A DNA stretch of 64,000 nucleotides from assembly GCF_003697815.1 (NCBI RefSeq), contig NZ_RDQG01000018.1:27073-91072 (forward strand). The letters run 5' to 3'. This DNA comes from Halalkalicoccus subterraneus. Lineage in GTDB: Archaea; Halobacteriota; Halobacteria; Halobacteriales; Halalkalicoccaceae. The translations under genes were made by a program, and so were the position numbers. The notes under the pieces were generated by a model. It saw nothing but the letters and a program-made list of their open reading frames with translations. It was not told the DNA's origin and did no database searches. Shown in pieces: positions 8,335-17,027 of this stretch; position 1 is the first letter of the stretch; every line of letters begins with the position of its first letter.

Positions 8335-8357
8335 AGGTCGCTTCCGGCGAGCGACCT
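8335..8357. repeat. Inverted repeat between two genes
   Basis: Perfect 8-bp arms AGGTCGCT (8335-8342) and AGCGACCT (8350-8357) around a 7-nt loop, 11 bp past the end of the minus-strand gene at 8369. It could stabilise the 3' end of that transcript; no T-tract follows directly. Confidence 0.5.
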
Positions 8358-8368
8358 AGGCCTGCCGG

Positions 8369-8848
8369 CTACTCCAAGAGCGCCTCGAATTCGGTTTGGT
8401 TCTCGCGGCTACCGACCGCGACGGCCACGTCGCCCGCTTCGAGCCGGAAGTCGGCCTCGGGGCTCGCGATGCACTCCTCGCCGCGCTCGATGGCGACGAT
8501 CGTCGTACCGGTGCGCTCGCGGATGTCCGTCTCCGCGAGGGTCTTGCCGACGATGGGGTCGTCGGAATCGAGGGTGTACCATTCGAGGATAACGCCCTCG
8601 CCGAGCGTCGTCTCGGGCGATTTCGTTCTGACGGGCTGGAAGTACGCCCCCTCGAGGATCGACCCGACGACCCGCGACTCCTCGTCGGTCAGGTCAAGCA
8701 GTTCCTCGCTGTCGGCGTCCGGGGTCTCCCGGTAGAACAGTTCACGCCGCCCGCTGTTGTGGATGACGACGACCGCCACGCCCCCTTCCTCGAGGGCGAC
8801 CTCGAAGCGCTTTCCCACCCCCGGGAGATCGGTTTCCGAAACGTCCAT
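8369..8848 (-). CDS. Antiporter regulatory subunit with TrkA-C domain (KhtT-like)
   Basis: A 159-residue cytosolic protein. The N-terminal 70 residues match the KhtT-type regulatory domain (DLPGVGKRFEVALEEG, VVVIHNSGRRELFYR). Residues about 75-159 are a TrkA-C (RCK_C) ligand-binding domain ending DFRLEAGDVAVAVGSRENQTEFEALLE. Such subunits gate partner K+/H+ antiporters in response to nucleotides or pH. The start at ATG 8848 is fixed by a TATA box about 28 nt upstream; the longer frame to 9112 overlaps the divergent antiporter and is not real. The divergent neighbour at 8978 is the likely partner. Confidence 0.9.
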   Translation of the reverse strand: MDVSETDLPGVGKRFEVALEEGGVAVVVIHNSGRRELFYRETPDADSEELLDLTDEESRVVGSILEGAYFQPVRTKSPETTLGEGVILEWYTLDSDDPIVGKTLAETDIRERTGTTIVAIERGEECIASPEADFRLEAGDVAVAVGSRENQTEFEALLE

Positions 8849-8870
8849 ACCCTGCGTTTCGGCTTCGGCC

Positions 8871-8880
8871 GTATAAATAT
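8871..8880 (-). promoter_or_regulatory. TATA box of the TrkA-C regulator gene
   Basis: On the minus strand this reads ATATTTATAC, centred 28 nt before the ATG at 8848. This spacing predicts a leaderless mRNA and supports the short start choice. Confidence 0.75.
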
Positions 8881-8977
8881 GGAACCCTCGCCGGGATGGA
8901 AAGGCTATTCCCCGACCTCCCGCATCGACTAGCCATGTACCGACAGTCGAGCGACCCTCGTTCTCCGAGTCGCTGAC

Positions 8978-10195
8978 ATGGCCGTCGAGAACCACCTGCT
9001 CGACGTCGGGATCATGTTCGCCGCCGTCGCCGGCGTCGGCGTCCTCGCCGACCGCCTCGATCAGTCGGTCATCCCCTTCTACATCCTGATCGGCATGGTG
9101 CTCGGGCCGCACGTCCTCGGCGAGTTCGGCCTCCCGTACGTCGAGGAGACGGCGTTCGTCGAGATCGGTGCGGAGCTCGGGATCGTCTTCCTCCTGTTTT
9201 TCCTCGGACTGGAGTTCAACCTCGATCGCCTCGTCGAGAACCGCGACCGGATCGGGAAAGCCGGAACGATCGATCTCGGGATCAACTTCGGGGTGGGGCT
9301 CGTCCTCGGCTATCTCGTCTTCGGGTCGCTTCTCGCGGCCGTGCTCGTCGCGGGGATCGTCTACATCTCCTCGTCAGCGATCATCACGAAGTCCCTGATC
9401 GATCTGGGCTGGATCGCAAACAGCGAGAGCGACCCAATGCTCGGCACGCTGGTCTACGAGGACCTCTTCATCGCGGTCTACCTCGCGGTCGTCTCGGCGC
9501 TCGTGGTGGGTGGCGGGGACGTGGCTGAGGCGGTCGAATCGGTCGGGCTCGCGCTGGGATTCATCCTCGCGTTGCTCCTGCTCGTTTACTTCGGCACCGG
9601 GTGGTTCGAGCGCGCGCTCCACACCCAGTCCAACGAGTTCTTCGTCCTGCGGGCGATCGGGATCACCGTCCTCGTCGCTGGCGCGGCGCTCGCTGCCGGG
9701 GTAAGCGAGGCCGTTGCGGCCTTCTTCATCGGAATGGCCTTCAGCTCGACGGACTACGTCGACGAACTCGAACACAACCTGGAGGCGATTCGCGACACCT
9801 TCGCTGCGATCTTCTTCTTCTGGATCGGCCTCGTGACCGACCCCACGCTCTTTCCGGCGGTCGCCGGGTTGGTCGCGCTCGCGGCGCTGGTCACGACGCC
9901 GACGAAACTCGTCAGCGGGTTTCTCGGCGGGAGAGTCTACGGGCTCGACGACCGGCGCTCGACCCGAGTGGGACTGGGGATGGTCACGCGCGGGGAGTTC
10001 TCGCTGATCATCGCGACGGTCGCGCTGGGCGGGGCCGGCGCGACCCTCCCCGCCGAGACGGCGAACACCATTTATGCCTTCGCAGTCGGCTACGTCCTCG
10101 TGATGAGTATCCTCGGGACGACCCTGATGCGCTACTCCTCGCTGTTCGAGGAGCGTGTGGTCGCTCGCCTCCCCGGCGATCGCGCCCGAGCCTGA
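8978..10195 (+). CDS. CPA2-family cation:proton antiporter (KefB/YhaU type)
   Basis: A 405-residue membrane protein with about 12 hydrophobic helices, starting MAVENHLLDVGIMFAAVAGVGV. CPA2/Kef hallmarks are present: GMVLGPHVLGEFG (near 38-50), LFFLGLEFNLDRL, YISSSAIITKSL and TRGEFSLIIA near the C-terminus. It has no C-terminal RCK domain, so regulation must come from a separate subunit, best matched by the divergent TrkA-C protein at 8369-8848. It exchanges K+ or Na+ for H+ across the cell membrane. It is followed 61 nt later by a K+ channel gene on the same strand. Confidence 0.9.
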   Translation: MAVENHLLDVGIMFAAVAGVGVLADRLDQSVIPFYILIGMVLGPHVLGEFGLPYVEETAFVEIGAELGIVFLLFFLGLEFNLDRLVENRDRIGKAGTIDLGINFGVGLVLGYLVFGSLLAAVLVAGIVYISSSAIITKSLIDLGWIANSESDPMLGTLVYEDLFIAVYLAVVSALVVGGGDVAEAVESVGLALGFILALLLLVYFGTGWFERALHTQSNEFFVLRAIGITVLVAGAALAAGVSEAVAAFFIGMAFSSTDYVDELEHNLEAIRDTFAAIFFFWIGLVTDPTLFPAVAGLVALAALVTTPTKLVSGFLGGRVYGLDDRRSTRVGLGMVTRGEFSLIIATVALGGAGATLPAETANTIYAFAVGYVLVMSILGTTLMRYSSLFEERVVARLPGDRARA

Positions 10196-10256
10196 CCTCG
10201 GGGTACGACCGCCCTCAACACGAGAGGTCTATACCGTCGAGCGCGCGAGGGTGCGT

Positions 10257-11414
10257 ATGGAGTGGGGCGAACGCTGGGGACTGATCGGCACGCACCTGAC
10301 GGTCGCGCTGACGGGAATCGTCGCCGTGCTCTCGATCATTACGGGGATCGCGAACATCAGCGCGCCGGCGGTTGGACTGCTCTACGACCTGATCGACCTC
10401 CCGACGGTTGTCCACCGGACGGCCGGCTTCACGGGCGCAATGACCGGGTTCCTGATGCTGCTTTCGGCCTACGGCCTCCGCGACCGTCTCCGCGTGGCCT
10501 GGTGGTCGACGGCCGTGTTGCTACCGGTGACCGCGGTCCAGGGGCTGCTCCAGTCGAGCGTGCTCTCGATCCCCCTCATCGTGATCTCCGCGCTGGCGAT
10601 GCCGAACCTGCTTGCGAACCGGAGCCATTTCGAGCGCGAGCTCCAGCTCACGAACACACAGATCGCCGCCGGCCTCGCGCTGGTGGGCGCACAGGCTTAT
10701 GGCACGCTCGGCACCTACGCGCTGCGCGAGGAGTTCGGCGAGGTCGAGACGATCCTCGACGCCTTTTACTTCACGCTGGTCACTGCCAGCACGGTCGGCT
10801 ACGGCGATGCGACCCCCGCCACTCAGCAAGCCCGGCTGTTCGGGATGTCGGTCCTGCTCGTAGGCACCGCGAGCTTCGCGGTCGCGCTCGGTGCCCTGCT
10901 CAGCCCCGTCATCGAAGCCCGCTTTGCGGCCGCACTCGGAAGAATGAACGACGCAGAACTCGCTACACTGGACGATCACGTACTGGTTCTCGGCTACGGT
11001 GAACTCACCGAGCCGATCCTGCAGGAACTCGAAGGCCGCGCGGCCTTCGTCGTCGTCACCGATCACGACGAGCGCGCCGACCGGCTGGCCGAGCGCGACC
11101 TCCTCGTCCTTCGAGGAGATCCGAGCGACGAGGAAACCATCGAGCGCGCCGGGCTCGACCGGGCGCGGGCGGTCGTCGTCGCGACCAACACCGACGCTGA
11201 GGACGCCCTGACCGTGCTCACCGTCCGCCAGCTGCGCCCCGACGTCCGCATCGTCTCGGCCGCGACCGAACGCGAGAACGTCGTCAAGCTCAAACGCGCC
11301 GGCGCCGATACGGTGATCAGCCCGGCAACCATCGGCGGGCGGCTCATGGTCCAATCGGCGCTGGGCCGCGAGGACACCGAGGACATCGCGGACAGGCTGT
11401 TAGGAAGCGACTAG
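10257..11414 (+). CDS. RCK-domain potassium channel
   Basis: A 385-residue protein. There are about four N-terminal hydrophobic helices (15-125), then a two-helix pore with selectivity filter TVGYGDATP (about 181-189). A cytosolic TrkA-N (Rossmann) domain follows (HVLVLGYGELTEPILQEL, then VVVATNTDAEDALTVL), ending in a short tail (QSALGREDTEDIADRLLGSD). The Rossmann domain is expected to bind NAD(H) or a similar nucleotide that gates the channel. The ATG at 10257 is chosen over an upstream frame because hydrophobic character begins there. Its stop overlaps the AI-2E gene stop by 4 nt (CTAG). Confidence 0.9.
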   Translation: MEWGERWGLIGTHLTVALTGIVAVLSIITGIANISAPAVGLLYDLIDLPTVVHRTAGFTGAMTGFLMLLSAYGLRDRLRVAWWSTAVLLPVTAVQGLLQSSVLSIPLIVISALAMPNLLANRSHFERELQLTNTQIAAGLALVGAQAYGTLGTYALREEFGEVETILDAFYFTLVTASTVGYGDATPATQQARLFGMSVLLVGTASFAVALGALLSPVIEARFAAALGRMNDAELATLDDHVLVLGYGELTEPILQELEGRAAFVVVTDHDERADRLAERDLLVLRGDPSDEETIERAGLDRARAVVVATNTDAEDALTVLTVRQLRPDVRIVSAATERENVVKLKRAGADTVISPATIGGRLMVQSALGREDTEDIADRLLGSD

Positions 11415-12418
11415 AGCGCCTCGTAGTACTCGTCGAAGAGTTCGAGGACGACCTTCAGTGCGCCGACGAGGATCGGCCCGATGAACAGCCCCATGAACCC
11501 CATCAGGTAGACGCCGCCGATGACGCCGACGATGATGATGCTCGGGTTGAGTTCGGCGTGGCGGTCGACGACGATCGGCCGGAGGAAATCGTCGGTGGCG
11601 CTCACCACGATCAGCCCCCAAATGGCCAGGGCGACTCCCGCCACCATCTGGCCGCTCGCGACGAGGTAGATCGCCGCGGGCCCCCAGATCAGGATGGAGC
11701 CGACGACCGGGATCAGCGACAGGACGATCATGATGAAGGTCCAGAAGACGGCGTTGGGAATTCCAGTAACGATCAGCCCGAGCCCCGCGATCCCGCCCTG
11801 GACGGTCGCGACCAGAACGTGACCGAGCAGGACCGCCCAGGTGATGTCGTTCAGGCTCGTATAGAAGTCGTCCTGGAGCGTCTCCGGCAGCGGCGTGACG
11901 GTCCGAACCCACGCGTAGAGCTTCTCGCCGTCCTTCAACAGGAAGAAGAGGATGAAGACGAGCAGCCCCAGACCGATGAGGGCGTGCGTGACCGCCGAGA
12001 ACACGCCCGGAACGCTCCCGGCCAACGTCTGTGCAGCGCTTTGTGCGTACCCGCTCACCCGCGAGGCGATGTCGATCTGCTGGCCAGTGTACTGCTGGAT
12101 CATCGCTTCAGCCTGTGAGACGCCGAACCCACTGAACCCGCCGTTCTGGAGCTGTTGTGCGAGTTGCATTGCGTCGCCCGCGACGGTGGCCCCGATCACG
12201 ACGAACGGGATGAAAAACGCGATCACCGCGCCGACGATCAGGACCGTCGCGGCGATCCCCTGTCCCATCCGGGATTCGAGACGCCGCTGCAGCGGGTAGA
12301 GAACGAACGCGAGCAACAACGCGAGCAACACGTACTGGAGGAACGGCTGGATCATCGCGAAGGAAACCGCGAGCAACAGCGCTATCAGAGCAAGTAAGAA
12401 CCCCCGTCTGACGTTCAT
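11411..12418 (-). CDS. AI-2E family transporter (TqsA/PerM-like membrane protein)
   Basis: A 335-residue membrane protein of the AI-2E transporter family. It has paired N-terminal helices (RRGFLLALIALLLAVSFAMI), a soluble loop of about 80 residues (near 80-160) containing SVPGVFSA, and C-terminal helices with the family-typical IPVVGSILIWGPAAIYL and LRPIVVDRHAELNP. Archaea do not make AI-2; members of this family move diverse small solutes or Na+/H+, so the substrate is unknown. Start at ATG 12418; the frame continues 11 codons upstream without good character. Confidence 0.88.
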   Translation of the reverse strand: MNVRRGFLLALIALLLAVSFAMIQPFLQYVLLALLLAFVLYPLQRRLESRMGQGIAATVLIVGAVIAFFIPFVVIGATVAGDAMQLAQQLQNGGFSGFGVSQAEAMIQQYTGQQIDIASRVSGYAQSAAQTLAGSVPGVFSAVTHALIGLGLLVFILFFLLKDGEKLYAWVRTVTPLPETLQDDFYTSLNDITWAVLLGHVLVATVQGGIAGLGLIVTGIPNAVFWTFIMIVLSLIPVVGSILIWGPAAIYLVASGQMVAGVALAIWGLIVVSATDDFLRPIVVDRHAELNPSIIIVGVIGGVYLMGFMGLFIGPILVGALKVVLELFDEYYEAL

Positions 12419-12487
12419 ACGGTCCCTGAACGCGCCCGGCGGATAAAACACGGCCTTGCGTCACCCGATTAGGGCGATGAAGCGGCC

Positions 12488-13216
12488 CTACGAGAGCTCG
12501 ACCACGGCGTCGAGGCTGATCCCGATGGCGCGCTCGACGTTGTCCTTTGCCTTCTCGGGCAGCTCCTCGTCGTCGGTCTCGCCCTTCTGGGTTCCCTCGA
12601 CGAGGTTGCCATCGACAGTGCAGATCGCGCCGGCGCGCATCCCCTTGCGTCGCGCGAGGGTGAACACCGCCGCGGCCTCCATCTCGACGGAAAGGATCCC
12701 CGCCCGTTCCCAGTTCTCGACGTACTCGTCGGTCTCGGCGTAGAAGGCGTCGTCGGAGGCGATCGGGCCGACGTGGACCTCCTCGCCCCGACTCTCCGCG
12801 CCGTCGACCAGCGCCGAGAGGACCCCATAATCGGGCACGGCGGGGTAGGTCGCCGACTCGTAGCGCTTCGAGGTGCCCTCGTCCTTGGCCGCGCCGGTCG
12901 CGACGATCATGTCACCGATCTCGATGTCGCTCTGGAGCGCTCCGGTCGTGCCCACGCGGATCACCGCCTCCACTCCGACTTCTTCGAGCTCCTCGATCGC
13001 GATCGCGGCGGAGGGACAGCCGATTCCCGTCGAACAGATCGTCAGCTCGGTGCCCTCGTAGGTGGCGTTGACGAGCTTGTACTCGCGGTTCTCGGCGACG
13101 ACCTCGCTCTCGTCACAGAGGCCGGCGATCCGATCGACGCGGCCGGGATCACCGGGAATCAGCGTGATCTCGTTGAGGTCGCCCGGCTCCACTAAGAGGT
13201 GTGGCTGTTTCGCCAT
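12488..13216 (-). CDS. Nucleoside phosphorylase (uridine phosphorylase-like)
   Basis: A 242-residue PNP/UDP family enzyme. Phosphate-binding GDPGRVDRI is at 22-30, STGIGCPSAAIAIEEL at 62-77, RVGTTGAL around 87-94 and the nucleoside-binding VEMEAAAVFTLA around 175-186. It cleaves a nucleoside with phosphate to a free base and (deoxy)ribose-1-phosphate in the cytosol. The uridine preference is suggested by overall pattern and is not proved. A deoxyribose-phosphate aldolase gene (16392) lies nearby, so both could serve nucleoside catabolism, but they are not one operon. Confidence 0.88.
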   Translation of the reverse strand: MAKQPHLLVEPGDLNEITLIPGDPGRVDRIAGLCDESEVVAENREYKLVNATYEGTELTICSTGIGCPSAAIAIEELEEVGVEAVIRVGTTGALQSDIEIGDMIVATGAAKDEGTSKRYESATYPAVPDYGVLSALVDGAESRGEEVHVGPIASDDAFYAETDEYVENWERAGILSVEMEAAAVFTLARRKGMRAGAICTVDGNLVEGTQKGETDDEELPEKAKDNVERAIGISLDAVVELS

Positions 13217-13262
13217 ACACGCGACTCTCGGGGGGCGGTCAAAAGCCGTGCGGTCCGCGTCC

Positions 13263-14060
13263 TCAGCCCCCGACCGCGAACAGCAGTAGGTTGTGGACGC
13301 CGGGACCGAGCCCGACGGCGGCGATCACCCCGAGTAGCAGAAACCCCTCGCTCGGTTCGTCCTCGACGTACTCGGCCATGAGCCAGACGATCGCACAGGC
13401 GAGCAGGAGTTTCACGAGGATGAACAGCCAGCCGACCCCGACGAGTTCGGCCGTCGGGAGCCCCTCGGCGACCCCCAGGATCGCCCGCGGAAGCGGCGAG
13501 CGTTCGGTGACCTCCAGGACGTCGATCCCGACGGCGGTCGTGACTCCGTCGAGGACGTGCGCCAGCACCACGAACGCGCCCGCCGAGCCGGTCGTGGCGG
13601 CGATTCCCGGAACCGCCCGGCCGAACAGCCCCCACGTCCCGGCCGCGAGCGCGAGCGAGAGACCGAGCGCGACGAGCGGCCAAAACGGGTTGATCACGCC
13701 CCGCGAGTAGCCCGTCGCGAACACGGCTCCGACCGCGAACACCGCGGCGAGCGTCCCGGTCGCGGCGAGCAGTCGGTCGTCGGCGATCGCCCAGATCGCC
13801 CCCGCGAGGACGAACGTGCTGAGGTAGACGCTCGGGGTTCCGAGCAGGGGCGAAACCGCGTCCGGGGCGGCCGCGATCACGTCGAGGACGTGACCCGCCG
13901 CGCCGACGACCATCCACGGGGCGAACGCGATCACGGTCGCTTCCCGAACCGGTGGGCGTACCCGCCGGAGCAGCGCGAGGACCGCCGCCGCCGCCACGAG
14001 TAACGGGAGGAGGTACGCAAACGGTGGCAGGGCGAAGCCGTCGGGCAGGACCATGTCCAT
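13263..14060 (-). CDS. DUF63 family membrane protein
   Basis: A 265-residue archaeal DUF63 membrane protein with about eight hydrophobic helices. Family-like features include WMVVGAAGHVLD, SVYLSTFVLAG and AHVLDGVTTAVGIDVL, which carry conserved charged residues within the membrane. The function is unknown. Start at ATG 14060 (MDMVLPDGFALPPFAYLLP); the ATG two codons later is equally possible. It lies 46 nt downstream of the phosphorylase start on the same strand. Confidence 0.82.
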   Translation of the reverse strand: MDMVLPDGFALPPFAYLLPLLVAAAAVLALLRRVRPPVREATVIAFAPWMVVGAAGHVLDVIAAAPDAVSPLLGTPSVYLSTFVLAGAIWAIADDRLLAATGTLAAVFAVGAVFATGYSRGVINPFWPLVALGLSLALAAGTWGLFGRAVPGIAATTGSAGAFVVLAHVLDGVTTAVGIDVLEVTERSPLPRAILGVAEGLPTAELVGVGWLFILVKLLLACAIVWLMAEYVEDEPSEGFLLLGVIAAVGLGPGVHNLLLFAVGG

Positions 14061-14233
14061 GCGGGCGCGCCGCCGAACGGAAAGCGTTGCGGTCCGATCC
14101 CGGTCTTCTAGCTATTCTACCGATTTCAAAACGGTAAAAAAACAGTGGATCGAAACCGACGCGAACACCGTGCTTCTCCCGATTAGAGACCGCTTGAACG
14201 TGAGAAACATACGGAACGAGAGTGATCTGAAGC

Positions 14234-14240
14234 CTTATCA
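14234..14240 (+). promoter_or_regulatory. TATA-like box of the 14264 regulator
   Basis: CTTATCA centred 27 nt before the ATG at 14264, in an AT-richer 203-bp intergenic region (14061-14263) that holds no gene. A leaderless start is predicted. Confidence 0.5.
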
Positions 14241-14263
14241 CTCCCAGTAATCGGTGGTATACC

Positions 14264-14947
14264 ATGGCGACCATTCTCGAACTTCGACTGCCGATCGAGC
14301 AGTTCGCGCTGGCCCGGACGTTCACGACGCTAGCCGATCTGCGCGTCGAGATCGAACGGTTCGCCGCCCAGGAGGAGGGAGCGCTGATGCCGTTCGTCTG
14401 GGTCGAGGCCGGCGACTTCGAGGCCTTCGAGGAGGCGCTGGCCGACGACCCGTCGGTCGAGGAGTTCGAGTTGCTGACCGAGCTCGACGACGAGCGGTTC
14501 TATCGCATGAGCTGGATCGACGATGTCGAACTCGCGATGCACCTCCTGCTCGAACACGACGCGGCGATCACTACCGCGAACACGACCGGTGATGCGTGGA
14601 CGTTTCAGGTCATGTGTCCGGACCACGACGCCGTCTCCGAGACGTACTCGTTCTGCGAGGACAACGGGCTGTCGCTCACGGTCGATGCGATCTACGAACT
14701 CGGTCATGACGGCGAGTCGAAATACGGCCTCACGGAGTCACAGCACGACTCGATTCTGACGGCAAAGGAGATGGGTTACTACGACGTCCCGCGGTCGACG
14801 TCGCTGACCGACCTCGCAGACGAACTGGACATCTCCCATCAGGCCCTCTCCGAGCGGCTTCGCCGCGGACACGGCCGGCTCATCGACCGCGCGCTCGGGG
14901 CGGCACCCATGAAGCGAACCGAGAAACCGTCGGAGGCCGATCGGTAG
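14264..14947 (+). CDS. HTH_10 (Bat-type) transcriptional regulator
   Basis: A 227-residue regulator of the haloarchaeal HTH_10 class. Residues 1-160 are the sensor-like N-terminal domain (ILELRLPIEQFALARTF). The C-terminal 60 residues hold the helix-turn-helix with the family signature LTESQHDSILTAKEMGYYDVPR followed by LTDLADELDISHQALSERLRRGH. No PAS or GAF domain is seen, unlike Bat itself. It is convergent with a paralogue at 15012-15683. The ligand and target genes are unknown. Confidence 0.88.
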   Translation: MATILELRLPIEQFALARTFTTLADLRVEIERFAAQEEGALMPFVWVEAGDFEAFEEALADDPSVEEFELLTELDDERFYRMSWIDDVELAMHLLLEHDAAITTANTTGDAWTFQVMCPDHDAVSETYSFCEDNGLSLTVDAIYELGHDGESKYGLTESQHDSILTAKEMGYYDVPRSTSLTDLADELDISHQALSERLRRGHGRLIDRALGAAPMKRTEKPSEADR

Positions 14948-15011
14948 CGTTGCCGGTGCGGCCGGGTCTCGCCCGGGTGTCGGCGTGGCCACGATCGGGA
15001 CGCCATCCCGC

Positions 15012-15683
15012 TCACGTCGAGGAGTTCCCGTCGATGCTGGCGGCGATGTACTCCTCGCCGAGCGTTCTGGTCGCTCGCCGGAGTCGTTCGATGACCGCCT
15101 GATCTGAAATGTCGAGTTCCTCGGCGAGCTCCGCGGTCGTCGTCTCGCGCGGGATGGAGTAGTAGCTCCGCGAGATCGCGAGATCCAGCGCCTCGCGCTG
15201 GACGGCCGACAGCCCGTCCCGCGGATCGGGTATCGGCCGCCTCGTCCGGGAAACCCGCTGGATCCTGAGATCGATTCCCTCCTCGTCGACCTGCCTCCGG
15301 AACGCCTTCAGCGCGTCGTGGGACGGAAACAGGAGATCGAACTGCCAGCGGTCGCCGTCCTTGACACCGCTTAGAACCGTCGCGTTGGGGTCCCCGATCG
15401 ATCGATAGAACGAGTCGAACTTCCGGGTCCACTCGACGGCGTAACACCCGACGTCTTCCTCGCGGTTGATGATGACAACGGACGCAACCGCCGGGTGTTC
15501 TCGGAGGCGCTCTGCGAACGTCTCGTAGTCGTGCTCCCGGTCGTGGACCTCGAGCAGCGGCATGACGACATCGCCGAGTGGCACGGCCGACTGCAGCTCG
15601 ACGTGGACCCCGTCGATCGACTCGATCACTCTCCCGAGGTCGAACTCGGAAGCGGGCAGATCGATCGTCAAAACGACGCTCAT
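15012..15683 (-). CDS. HTH_10 (Bat-type) transcriptional regulator
   Basis: A 223-residue paralogue of the convergent regulator, with the same layout. The N-terminal domain (VVLTIDLPASEFDLGRVIE) is followed by a C-terminal HTH with LSAVQREALDLAISRSYYSIPRE and TAELAEELDISDQAVIERLRRA. The tail-to-tail pair may come from an old duplication. Its upstream region (15684-15826) holds two strong inverted repeats that could be operator sites. No TATA box is obvious at the expected distance. Confidence 0.88.
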   Translation of the reverse strand: MSVVLTIDLPASEFDLGRVIESIDGVHVELQSAVPLGDVVMPLLEVHDREHDYETFAERLREHPAVASVVIINREEDVGCYAVEWTRKFDSFYRSIGDPNATVLSGVKDGDRWQFDLLFPSHDALKAFRRQVDEEGIDLRIQRVSRTRRPIPDPRDGLSAVQREALDLAISRSYYSIPRETTTAELAEELDISDQAVIERLRRATRTLGEEYIAASIDGNSST

Positions 15684-15714
15684 AATCCCATGTCTACTGG
15701 GACGGGGCGGTCAC

Positions 15715-15790
15715 GCAACCGCGTGGCGGTTGCCCACGCCGGCCTTCATGAGTCCGGTTCGAGGGTTGCCTCTCCGTCCCTCGAACCGGA
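15715..15790. repeat. Two perfect inverted repeats upstream of the HTH_10 gene
   Basis: First: arms GCAACCGC (15715-15722) and GCGGTTGC (15726-15733), 3-nt loop. Second: arms TCCGGTTCGAGGG (15753-15765) and CCCTCGAACCGGA (15778-15790), 12-nt loop, 13 bp perfect. They sit between the minus-strand regulator starting at 15683 and the small plus-strand ORF at 15827. They could be operator sites or RNA hairpins. Confidence 0.75.
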
Positions 15791-15826
15791 TCGGCCGCCG
15801 AGCGATCGCCGAGGCAATCGAGACTC

Positions 15827-16063
15827 GTGGGTGATATACCAAGTCGGTCATTCATCGTCTTCGAGCCGTTACGTACTGGTGTGCACTACTTCGAAAACTA
15901 CTGTGCGGAGTGCGACTGGGCGGCGAGCACGGAGGAACTCGCCTCGCGCTCCGAGGTCGGGAACGCGGCCGTTGCTCACCATGTCGAGTCGGGCCACGAG
16001 ATCGACTCGCGCTCGCTCACGTTTCCGGCCTCCGGCTCCTCGCTTCGCTCCACATCGCACTAG
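15827..16063 (+). CDS. Small Cys-containing hypothetical protein
   Basis: A 78-codon frame with GTG starts only (15827 or 15881). The segment from 15881, VHYFENYCAECDWAASTEEL then GNAAVAHHVESGHEID, looks coding: a CxxC pair plus histidines resembles small haloarchaeal zinc-finger-like proteins of about 45-60 residues. The N-terminal codons before 15881 and the Ser-rich tail after residue 60 look less protein-like, so the true gene may be shorter or degraded. Function unknown. Confidence 0.45.
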   Translation: MGDIPSRSFIVFEPLRTGVHYFENYCAECDWAASTEELASRSEVGNAAVAHHVESGHEIDSRSLTFPASGSSLRSTSH

Positions 16064-16391
16064 GGAACTCGCCCGCCTCAATGCGGCCAGCCACCGACCC
16101 CATCCGCGAAGGGGCGACTCCATCCCCACGATCACGTATATGGGTGGCATACCAACTCCGCTGACTATCGGTCGTCGGGTGCTATCGACGGCATCGAGAC
16201 ATCCGACGAGGACCATTGCTCGGAGGAGCTAGACCGGCGCTGGGTCTGTCCTTCGAGTCGGCCAACCGCAACGAGGTCCCCCATCCAGACCACTCGGGTC
16301 TGTCGGTACGAGGAGTGGCCCGGTCTGGAGGTGTTCTGCGTACGGCTCGCCGATCGGTAGCCTATTTTACGCTCGGGCGTCATCCCCCGCC
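16064..16391. other. Intergenic region without a convincing gene
   Basis: These 328 bases lie between the small Cys-containing ORF and deoC. A frame from about 16103 to 16367 is open and has some haloarchaeal composition but lacks an ATG or GTG start, so it may be a gene remnant. The only clear element is the deoC TATA box at 16363-16370. Confidence 0.5.
16363..16370 (+). promoter_or_regulatory. TATA box of deoC
   Basis: TATTTTAC centred 26 nt before the deoC ATG at 16392, which predicts a leaderless mRNA. Confidence 0.65.
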
Positions 16392-17027
16392 ATGGACAAG
16401 GCGGCCTTCGCGGCAGCGATCGACCACACCGTCCTCGGCCCCGAAACGACCCGGGAAGACGTACTCCGAGTCGTCGAGGAGGCCAGCGAACACGGGATGA
16501 ACGCCTGTATCCCGCCGTGCTACGTCGAGGTCGCAAGCGAACACGCTTCCGGAGTGACCCTCGCGACGGTCGTTGGCTTCCCACACGGACAGAACATGCC
16601 TGAGATCAAGCGCCGAGAAGGCGTCAAAGCGTGGAAGGCGGGGGCGGACGAACTCGACGTGGTCTGCAATCGCGGATTCCTGCTCGGCGGGGAGTCCGAG
16701 CAGTTCCGCGACGAACTCGCGGAGCTCGTCGCGGCGGTCCCGGTGCCGGTGAAGGTGATCGTCGAGGCGAGCGAACTCGCCGAAACCGAGCTCAGGCGGG
16801 CGGCCGAACTCGCCGTCGAGGCCGACGCCACGATGCTCAAGACCTCGACGGGCTTCGCCGAGGGTGGAGCCCGCATCGAGGACGTCGAGGTACTCGCGGA
16901 GTACCTCCCCGTGAAGGCGAGCGGCGGGATCGGGGATTACGACACTGCGCGCGCGATGCTCGAAGCGGGTGCCGAGCGGATCGGCGCCTCCTCGGGGGTC
17001 GCGCTGGTCGAGGGGTTTCCCGAGTAA
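16392..17027 (+). CDS. deoC: Deoxyribose-phosphate aldolase
   Basis: A 211-residue class I aldolase with complete catalytic residues: D90 in ELDVVCN, Schiff-base K150 in TMLKTSTGF and K175 in VKASGGI. It interconverts 2-deoxyribose-5-phosphate with glyceraldehyde-3-phosphate plus acetaldehyde in the cytosol, the last step of deoxynucleoside breakdown. Length and motif spacing match archaeal DeoC. It is transcribed alone from the TATA box at 16363. The 188 bp that follow (17028-17215) hold no gene I can support. Confidence 0.96.
   Translation: MDKAAFAAAIDHTVLGPETTREDVLRVVEEASEHGMNACIPPCYVEVASEHASGVTLATVVGFPHGQNMPEIKRREGVKAWKAGADELDVVCNRGFLLGGESEQFRDELAELVAAVPVPVKVIVEASELAETELRRAAELAVEADATMLKTSTGFAEGGARIEDVEVLAEYLPVKASGGIGDYDTARAMLEAGAERIGASSGVALVEGFPE

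Noticed and set aside
15869..16216. Minus-strand 115-codon frame
   Set aside because: It is a shadow of the small Cys-containing frame, with no promoter and shadow-like composition.
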